Source: Gammaproteobacteria bacterium (lineage in GTDB: Bacteria; Pseudomonadota; Gammaproteobacteria; UWMA-0217). Taken from it: a stretch of 7,064 nt of DNA. The stretch is taken from positions 1-7,064 of the forward strand of contig DRPO01000114.1 in the NCBI GenBank assembly GCA_011330835.1, in the 5' to 3' direction. This document shows, one piece after another, positions 1-4,506 of the stretch (its first letter is position 1; every line of letters begins with the position of its first letter). A model generated the notes under the pieces. The model did no database searches and was not told the origin of the DNA. It was given only the letters and a program-made list of their open reading frames with translations. The position numbers and the translations under genes were made by a program.

Positions 1-110
1 ACCTACTCTGTTCTTCTGAAGATTAATAATTATCAACGGAACCGGAGAATGGCCTGAGCGGAAACGCCAGACTCAATTTCCCAATGCCGTCAAGGAAATA
101 TAGCATAATA
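1..110. other. AT-rich intergenic stretch downstream of miaA; no gene seen
   Basis: This stretch is clearly more AT-rich than the coding DNA beside it and shows no open frame with recognisable protein similarity on either strand. It lies downstream of miaA, where many gammaproteobacteria carry hfq, but no Hfq N-terminus is readable here. On the minus strand there is a TTGACG hexamer (93 to 88) without a matching -10 box at normal spacing, and an AT-rich block (about 20-36) that could belong to a promoter for a gene to the left. I see no strong hairpin followed by a T-run, so a terminator for the mutL-miaA transcript is not supported. Confidence 0.5.
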
Positions 111-1046
111 TTATTCAAATACGAGAATCTTTTGCTCTATACGCCGGATTTGCTCCGCCAGATCCAGCCTGTCCGGGGCCAGCCGCGGCGTTCCCGCCTC
201 CCCGCGCAGCCAGGTCAGTTGCCGCTTGGCCAGTTGCCGCGTCGCGATCACCGCCCGCTCCACCATCTCCGCCCGGTCGTAGTCTCCCCGGAGATAGCGC
301 CAGACCTGCCGGTAGCCGACAGCGCGAATGGCGGGCAGGCGCTCGTCCAGGTCGCCCCGCGCCATCAGCCGCCCGACTTCTTCCACCAGTCCTTCATCGA
401 CCATCTGGCGGAACCTTTGTTCAATTCGCTGGTGTAGCAGGGCGCGATCCTCGGGGATCAGGGCGATCTTGAGCACCGTCCGCTCCGTTTCGAGACCGGG
501 CCGGCCCCGCGCCTGCAATGCGCTCAGCGGTTCGCCGGTGATGCGATAGACCTCCAGCGCGCGTTGCAGGCGTTGCGGGTCGTTGGGGTGGATGCGCGCG
601 GCAGAGACCGGGTCGATGGCCGCCAGATCGCCATGCAGCGCCTCCCAGCCCCTCTCTCCAGCCTCCCGCTCCAGTTGGCGGCGGATGTCCGGATCCGCTT
701 CCGGCAGCGGCGACAGGCCCCGCAGCAACGCGCGGAAGTAGAGCATCGTACCGCCGACGAGAAACGGGATTCTCCCCGCTCGCTGAATCTCGTCGATATG
801 GCGGCGGGCGTCCTCGACGAACAGCGCGGCGGAATAGGGATCGGCGGGGTCGCGAATATCGATCAGCCGGTGCGGCGCGAGCGCCAGCGTTTCCGCGTCC
901 GGCTTGGCCGAGCCGATGTCCATCTCCCGATAGACCTGGGTGGAATCGACGCTGATGATGTCGAGCGGATGACGACGCGCCAGGGCCACCGCCAGCGCGG
1001 TCTTGCCCGCCGCCGTCGGCCCCATGAGGCACAGCACCGGCTGCAT
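111..1046 (-). CDS. miaA: tRNA dimethylallyltransferase MiaA
   Basis: MiaA transfers a dimethylallyl group from dimethylallyl diphosphate to N6 of adenosine 37 in tRNAs that read UNN codons, giving i6A37 in the cytosol. The 311-residue product has every family landmark: the P-loop GPTAAGKT at residues 9-16, the DSTQVYREMDIGSAKP block at 34-49 that binds substrate and carries the conserved Asp, VGGTMLYFRAL at 97-107, NDPQRLQRALEVY at 155-167, RAVGYRQVW at 241-249, and a basic TRQLAKRQLTWLR segment at 269-281. Length is normal (E. coli 316). The ATG at 1046 puts the P-loop at the usual distance from the N-terminus; Met8 is too close to the P-loop. The gene starts 3 nt after the mutL stop. A GGGGG stretch inside the mutL 3' end (1056-1060), 9 nt from the ATG, can serve as ribosome binding site, so translation is probably coupled to mutL. 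The gene is intact. Confidence 0.97.
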   Translation of the reverse strand: MQPVLCLMGPTAAGKTALAVALARRHPLDIISVDSTQVYREMDIGSAKPDAETLALAPHRLIDIRDPADPYSAALFVEDARRHIDEIQRAGRIPFLVGGTMLYFRALLRGLSPLPEADPDIRRQLEREAGERGWEALHGDLAAIDPVSAARIHPNDPQRLQRALEVYRITGEPLSALQARGRPGLETERTVLKIALIPEDRALLHQRIEQRFRQMVDEGLVEEVGRLMARGDLDERLPAIRAVGYRQVWRYLRGDYDRAEMVERAVIATRQLAKRQLTWLRGEAGTPRLAPDRLDLAEQIRRIEQKILVFE

Positions 1047-1049
1047 GGC

Positions 1050-2861
1050 TCACTGCCCCCGCATGAACAGCTTGTCGAGCTGATCGACGCTCATCTGGAT
1101 CCAGGTCGGTCGACCGTGGTTGCACTGCCCGCTGCGCTCGGTCGCCTCCATGTCGCGCAGCAGCGCGTTCATCTCCTCCAGCGTCAGCTTGCGGTTGGCC
1201 CGCACCGAGCCGTGGCAGGCCATGGTGGACAGCAATTCATTGGCGGCTTCCTCGACGCGACTGCTGCCGCCCTTCTCCCGCAAGTCCGCCAACACGTCGC
1301 GCGCCAGCGCTTCGGCGTCGGCCTCGCGCAGCAGGGCCGGCACGCCCCGGATGGCGATCTTCTCCGGCCCGAGGCGATCCAGCTGCAATCCCAGCTTTTC
1401 CAGCAGTTCCTGGCGGGACTCGACCAGATCCGCCTCGCGCCGGCTGACGCTGATCGTCAGGGGCAACAGCAGCGGTTGGCTGCGCAGGCCGGATTCATGA
1501 TGAATCGCCTTCATCCGCTCGTAAGTGATGCGCTCGTGCGCCGCGTGCATATCGACCAGCACCAGACCGGCCTGGTTCTCCGCCAGAATGTAGATCCCGT
1601 GCAACTGCGCCAGGGCGTATCCCAGCGGCGCGCCGACAGCGGGCTCCGCGCCAGATGGCGGCGACGACTGCTCGATGCCTTCGGCCAGCGCCTGATAGCC
1701 CGCCAGTTGCTCCGCGACCGCCGCCGGGGCCGGACGATCCGGCGCGAAAGCCGGAGCGCGCCGTCCCGCCGTTTCGGGCAGATCCAGCGGCGACATCCGG
1801 GGCGGCGGCTCGTGGGCGCCGACGGCAGGCGCGGTTGCGCCCGGCGTCGGCGACGAGGCCGGCGTCAACTCCGCGATCACCCGTTTGATCGTCCGATAGA
1901 TGAAGTCATGCACCAGCCGCGAATCGCGGAAGCGCACCTCGTGCTTGGTCGGATGAGCGTTGACATCCACCCGCGTCGGGTCCAGCTCCAGATGCAGCAC
2001 GAAAGCCGGATGCCGCCCGTGATAGAGCACATCCTGATACCCCTGCCGCACCGCGTGATTGACCAGCTTGTCCCGAATCATGCGGCCATTGACGTAAAAA
2101 TACTGCATGTCCATCTGGCTGCGGGAAAAGGTCGGCAGCCCCAGCCAGCCCCACAGCCGCAGTTCCGCCCCGGCCTCATCCATGAACACCGACTGCTCGA
2201 TGAACGGCGCGCCGCAGACCGAGGCCACCCGCCGGTCGCGCGCCTGCCGGTCCCGCGCCGGCGGCAGACGCAGCGACTGCCGCTGGTTGTGGCGCAGTTC
2301 GAACCCCACATCGAACCAGCTCAGCGCCAACCGCTCGACCACCTGCTCCAGATGGCCGAACTCGGTGCGCTCCGTGCGCAGAAACTTGCGCCGCGCCGGC
2401 ACGTTGTAGAATAGGTCGCAGACCTCGATCGTCGTCCCCGAAGGATGGGGATAAGGCTGTGGATCCGCCAGTGGATGACCGCCATCGAGCTGATAACGCC
2501 ACCCCGAATCGGCCCCCTCCACCGCAGAAGTCAACGTCAGCCGCGACACCGAGGCAATACTCGGCAACGCCTCGCCGCGAAACCCCATGCTGGTCACCCG
2601 CTCCAGATCGTCCAGATCGCGGATCTTGCTGGTCGCATGCCGCGCCAGCGCCAGCGGAATCTCATCAGCCGGGATGCCGCGACCATCGTCGCGCACCTGA
2701 AGCCGCTTCACCCCGCCCGCCTCGGCATCCACCGCGATCGACCGCGCACCCGCGTCCAGACTATTCTCCAGCAACTCCTTGGCCACCGAAGCCGGACGCT
2801 CGACCACCTCCCCGGCGGCAATCTGGTTGATCAACTGAGGCGGCAACTGCTGTATCGACAT
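1050..2861 (-). CDS. mutL: DNA mismatch repair protein MutL, endonuclease type
   Basis: MutL couples mismatch recognition by MutS to strand incision and excision. The 603-residue product opens with the GHKL ATPase domain: NQIAAGEVVERPAS at 12-25, catalytic Glu29 and metal-binding Asn33, the DDGRGIP lid motif from Asp58, and GFRGEAL at 93-99. The transducer domain follows to about residue 330 (YFYVNGRMIRD near 254-264, NAHPTKHEVRF at 301-311), then a Pro/Ala-rich linker at about 332-405. The C-terminal domain holds DMHAAHERITYE at 437-448, which fits the DQHA(X)2E(X)4E endonuclease metal site with Met for Gln, plus QPLLLP at 462-467 (clamp-binding-like) and CNHGRP at 580-585. E. coli MutL lacks these motifs, so this protein probably nicks DNA itself. 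The ATG at 2861 gives the canonical MSIQQLPPQLINQIAAGE start. An in-frame ATG at 2885 would add eight unconserved residues, and the frame further upstream runs through repeats. Confidence 0.97.
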   Translation of the reverse strand: MSIQQLPPQLINQIAAGEVVERPASVAKELLENSLDAGARSIAVDAEAGGVKRLQVRDDGRGIPADEIPLALARHATSKIRDLDDLERVTSMGFRGEALPSIASVSRLTLTSAVEGADSGWRYQLDGGHPLADPQPYPHPSGTTIEVCDLFYNVPARRKFLRTERTEFGHLEQVVERLALSWFDVGFELRHNQRQSLRLPPARDRQARDRRVASVCGAPFIEQSVFMDEAGAELRLWGWLGLPTFSRSQMDMQYFYVNGRMIRDKLVNHAVRQGYQDVLYHGRHPAFVLHLELDPTRVDVNAHPTKHEVRFRDSRLVHDFIYRTIKRVIAELTPASSPTPGATAPAVGAHEPPPRMSPLDLPETAGRRAPAFAPDRPAPAAVAEQLAGYQALAEGIEQSSPPSGAEPAVGAPLGYALAQLHGIYILAENQAGLVLVDMHAAHERITYERMKAIHHESGLRSQPLLLPLTISVSRREADLVESRQELLEKLGLQLDRLGPEKIAIRGVPALLREADAEALARDVLADLREKGGSSRVEEAANELLSTMACHGSVRANRKLTLEEMNALLRDMEATERSGQCNHGRPTWIQMSVDQLDKLFMRGQ

Positions 2862-2868
2862 GCCAGGA

Positions 2869-2879
2869 AGTATACCCTC
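2869..2879 (-). promoter_or_regulatory. Possible mutL start signals: GAGGG and an overlapping TATACT box
   Basis: Reading the minus strand, GAGGG (2879 to 2875) lies 13 nt before the mutL ATG, which is long for a Shine-Dalgarno site. It is followed directly by TATACT (2874 to 2869), a near-consensus -10 hexamer ending 7 nt before the ATG. I found no good -35 hexamer 16-18 nt upstream. If the -10 is used, the transcript would begin at or next to the ATG. If transcription comes from the HAD gene or the repeats, GAGGG is the only visible ribosome site. Both readings are inference. Confidence 0.25.
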
Positions 2880-2928
2880 TTGCATCCAACGCAGCCGAAA
2901 GGTTGTTCCATGGGGCGGGTGATCATTT

Positions 2929-2956
2929 CTGGATCCCGGCGTTCGCCGGGATGACG
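2929..2956. repeat. REP-like palindrome, copy 1
   Basis: A 28-nt unit opens CTGGATCCC and closes GGGATGACG around a perfect stem: ATCCCGGCG (2933-2941) pairs with CGCCGGGAT (2944-2952), in practice an 8-bp stem with a GTTC loop. An exact inverted copy lies at 3060-3087. Units with GTCATCCC and GGATCCA borders are scattered in intergenic DNA of many proteobacteria, and their spurious translations read VIPANAGIQ. The unit lies 67 nt upstream of the mutL start codon, between the HAD gene and mutL. It has no T-run beside it, so it is not a canonical terminator, though it may stabilise or end the HAD transcript. Confidence 0.85.
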
Positions 2957-2976
2957 GATTTCTTCGAGCCTTCGTC
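2941..2976. repeat. 36-nt direct repeat, copy 1 (partner at 3012-3047)
   Basis: This copy consists of the right arm of REP copy 1 (GTTCGCCGGGATGACG) plus 20 nt of flank that includes TTCTTCGAGCCTTCGTC. It recurs without mismatch 71 nt downstream. Identity breaks at C2940/G3011 on the left and after C2976/C3047 on the right. The pair suggests a local duplication or recombination between REP elements. Confidence 0.85.
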
Positions 2977-3011
2977 CGTCGGCCCACGCCTGTTTGTCCG
3001 CTTTGCTGCGG

Positions 3012-3047
3012 GTTCGCCGGGATGACGGATTTCTTCGAGCCTTCGTC
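3012..3047. repeat. 36-nt direct repeat, copy 2, carrying a half REP unit
   Basis: This copy is identical to 2941-2976 but the left arm of the palindrome is missing: the bases before it (TTTGCTGCGG) do not pair with CGCCGGGAT. It is therefore a truncated REP unit in the same orientation as copy 1. The 35-nt spacer between the two repeats is unique within the window. Confidence 0.85.
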
Positions 3048-3059
3048 TCCCCGCGACTT

Positions 3060-3087
3060 CGTCATCCCGGCGAACGCCGGGATCCAG
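3060..3087. repeat. REP-like palindrome, inverted copy
   Basis: This is the exact reverse complement of 2929-2956, starting CGTCATCCC and ending GGGATCCAG. With copy 1 it brackets a 159-bp block (2929-3087) with 28-bp terminal inverted repeats. This layout is typical of a BIME (REP units in alternating orientation) and also resembles a small non-coding mobile cassette. I see no clear direct target duplication at the flanks and no open frame of a transposase type inside. Confidence 0.85.
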
Positions 3088-3118
3088 CCCGACCAGGAAC
3101 GCCTTCCCAAAACGCCTT

Positions 3119-3135
3119 GCCGGCAAAATGCCGGC
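3119..3135. repeat. GCCGGC hairpin just downstream of the HAD gene
   Basis: GCCGGC (3119-3124) and GCCGGC (3130-3135) form a 6-bp perfect stem around AAAAT, 19 nt beyond the HAD stop codon as read on the minus strand. On that strand it reads GGGAGC, then the hairpin, then AAGGCGTTTTGG, so only a weak T-run follows. It could end or protect the HAD transcript. Its translation (SAGILPA) resembles a motif common in spurious proteins from repeat-rich bacterial genomes, so it may be a second interspersed repeat family. That family membership is from memory. Confidence 0.55.
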
Positions 3136-3154
3136 GCTCCCAGAGAGCAAAACG

Positions 3155-3817
3155 TCAGGGCGCTCCCCGAAATGAAACCACGTCCCACCCCCGCTCTTCC
3201 GCGACGACCCGCAGGGCGTCGTCGGGATCGACGGCGACCGGATGGGCGACCCGCTCCAGCAGTGGAATATCGTTGTGGGAGTCGCTGTAGAACCAGCTTT
3301 GGTCGAGCGTTCCGCCGGTCTCGGCCAGCCATTGCATCAGTCTTTCAACCTTGCCTTGCTGGAAGCAGGGAATGCCCGCTATCCGCCCAGTAAAAGCGCC
3401 ATCGCGAAATTCCGGCTCGGTGGCGAGCAGCTGGGAGACGCCGAAGGCGGCGGCGATCGGTTCGGTGATGAACCGGTTGGTGGCGGTGATGATGACGATA
3501 TCGTCGCCGGCCTGGCGGTGGGCTTCGATCTTTTCTCGCCCGGCGGGCAGCATGATGGGCGCTATCCGCTCGCGCAGAAACTGCTCCCGCCAACGCTCCA
3601 GATCCACCAACGCGTTCTCGCCCAGCGGTCGAAAGGCGAACGCGGCGAATTCGTGAATATCGAGCCGTCCCACCTGATAGTCGTCATAAAAACGCTGGTT
3701 GGCCTGCTCGTACTCGTCGCGATCGACCACGCCAAGCTCGATCAGAAATTGTCCCCAGCTGTAGTCGCTGTCGCCCGCCAGCAGGGTGTTGTCAAGATCA
3801 AACAGCGCCAGACTCAT
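3155..3817 (-). CDS. HAD-IB family phosphatase (SerB-like), possible histidinol-phosphatase
   Basis: This is a 220-residue cytosolic phosphomonoesterase of the haloacid dehalogenase superfamily. All four motifs are present: FDLDNT at 6-11 with nucleophile Asp7 and acid/base Asp9, VIITAT at 108-113 with Thr111, Lys156 in QQGKVERL, and YSDSHNDIP at 177-185 with Asp179 and Asp183 for Mg2+. The segment at about 15-85 is the helical subclass I cap. Length and motif spacing fit the HAD-IB group that includes phosphoserine phosphatase relatives. The substrate cannot be read from the sequence. The divergent neighbour rppH followed by ptsP matches the setting of P. aeruginosa PA0335, which I recall being reported as a histidinol-phosphate phosphatase, so that activity is a reasonable hypothesis. 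The ATG at 3817 places motif I at residue 6, as in homologues; no clear Shine-Dalgarno precedes it. No His-pathway genes are visible here. Confidence 0.9.
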   Translation of the reverse strand: MSLALFDLDNTLLAGDSDYSWGQFLIELGVVDRDEYEQANQRFYDDYQVGRLDIHEFAAFAFRPLGENALVDLERWREQFLRERIAPIMLPAGREKIEAHRQAGDDIVIITATNRFITEPIAAAFGVSQLLATEPEFRDGAFTGRIAGIPCFQQGKVERLMQWLAETGGTLDQSWFYSDSHNDIPLLERVAHPVAVDPDDALRVVAEERGWDVVSFRGAP

Positions 3818-3838
3818 GGGATCGGCAAAACGTCGTTC

Positions 3839-3885
3839 AAAGGGGACAAATTTTAACCGTGACGGTGTCTATTTGCCCCTTTTTT
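3839..3885. promoter_or_regulatory. Nested hairpin with T-run in the HAD/rppH divergent spacer
   Basis: AAAGGGG-A-CAAAT (3839-3851) pairs with ATTTGCCCCTTT (3871-3882): a 12-bp stem with one bulged A. The loop contains a second palindrome, ACCGT-G-ACGGT (3856-3866). On the plus strand the outer stem runs into six Ts (3880-3885), so it looks like an intrinsic terminator or attenuator pointing toward rppH. It begins 21 nt upstream of the HAD start codon and ends 51 nt before rppH. It could also be an operator shared by both genes. No confident -35/-10 pair was found for either gene; GATAAT at 3912-3917 is a possible -10 for rppH but lacks a good -35. Confidence 0.45.
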
Positions 3886-3925
3886 CGGGTTATGGAAGAA
3901 TAAGAACCATTGATAATCGCAACCC

Positions 3926-3929
3926 GGAA
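3926..3929 (+). promoter_or_regulatory. Ribosome binding site supporting the rppH GTG start
   Basis: GGAA lies 7 nt before GTG at 3937. Together with the conserved N-terminus encoded from this GTG (MIDLDGFRPNVGI, compared with MIDDDGYRPNVGI in E. coli), it supports a GTG start. No in-frame ATG near the beginning would keep that conserved segment. Confidence 0.6.
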
Positions 3930-3936
3930 CTCCTAA

Positions 3937-4452
3937 GTGATTGATTTGGATGGCTTTAGACCGAATGTTGGCATTATATTGTCCAACCGCGACGGTCAGG
4001 TGCTCTGGGCCAAACGAATCGGTCAGGATGCCTGGCAGTTTCCCCAGGGCGGCATCCAGGAGAACGAAGATCCGGAATCCGCGATGTATCGGGAGCTGCG
4101 CGAGGAGATCGGGCTGCTTCCCGAGCATGTCTCGGTCATCGACAGCACCCGCAACTGGCTGCGTTATCGTCTCCCCCGTCACTTGGTGCGCCACGATACC
4201 GACCCGGTCTGCATCGGCCAGAAGCAGCGCTGGTTCCTGCTGCGCATGGAATGCGATGAAGACAAGCTTCGTCTGGACGCCAGTGAGCATCCGGAGTTCG
4301 ACAGCTGGCGCTGGGTGGACTACTGGCGCCCCGCCGAGGAAGTGGTCTTTTTCAAGCGCGAGGTGTACCAGCGGGCGCTGCGCGAACTCTCCACCAAGCT
4401 GTTCCCGAACGGCGCCCCCCCGATCCCCCCATCACTGGTGCTGCGCTGGTGA
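3937..4452 (+). CDS. rppH: RNA pyrophosphohydrolase RppH (Nudix)
   Basis: RppH converts 5'-triphosphate or diphosphate RNA ends to monophosphates, which opens mRNAs to RNase E-dependent decay. The 171-residue product contains a perfect Nudix box GX5EX7REUXEEXGU from Gly38 to Leu60, with metal-binding Glu53, Glu56 and Glu57. Further family marks are WQFPQGG at 33-39, STRNWLRYRLP at 70-80, CIGQKQRWFLL at 92-102 and PEFDSWRWV at 119-127, whose Glu120 matches a conserved E. coli catalytic-site residue. Length is near that of E. coli (176); the C-terminal tail after about residue 155 is Pro-rich and not conserved. Translation starts at GTG. The gene is divergent from the HAD phosphatase and 54 nt upstream of ptsP on the same strand, most likely one operon, as in Pseudomonas. 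An Ap4A hydrolase name is the older label for the same family. Confidence 0.96.
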   Translation: MIDLDGFRPNVGIILSNRDGQVLWAKRIGQDAWQFPQGGIQENEDPESAMYRELREEIGLLPEHVSVIDSTRNWLRYRLPRHLVRHDTDPVCIGQKQRWFLLRMECDEDKLRLDASEHPEFDSWRWVDYWRPAEEVVFFKREVYQRALRELSTKLFPNGAPPIPPSLVLRW

Positions 4453-4506
4453 ACCTGCCACCACGCCGTTCCGCAAGACCATGACGCGCCGACACCCCTC
4501 AACCGC

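Noticed and set aside
65..93. A promoter for a left-hand gene (for example hfq) based on TTGACG
   Set aside because: No acceptable -10 hexamer lies 16-18 nt downstream, and the supposed gene is outside the window.
564..2414. A 616-codon open frame on the plus strand antisense to miaA and mutL
   Set aside because: It overlaps two intact conserved genes. Its product is rich in Arg, Gln, His and Pro with no recognisable domain, as expected from antisense frames of GC-rich genes with strong third-position bias.
2941..3047. Two 36-nt repeats with a 35-nt spacer, resembling a minimal CRISPR array
   Set aside because: The repeat contains a REP half-palindrome and flank, only two copies exist, there is no leader, and no cas gene is nearby.
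2923..3150. A 75-codon minus-strand frame containing SAGILPA and VIPANAGIQ
   Set aside because: These strings are translations of the palindromic repeats, common in spurious database proteins; the frame has no other support.
2862..3332. A longer MutL with about 157 extra N-terminal residues
   Set aside because: The extension is translated from REP repeats and the HAD gene 3' end and lacks conservation; the canonical MutL N-terminus starts at 2861.
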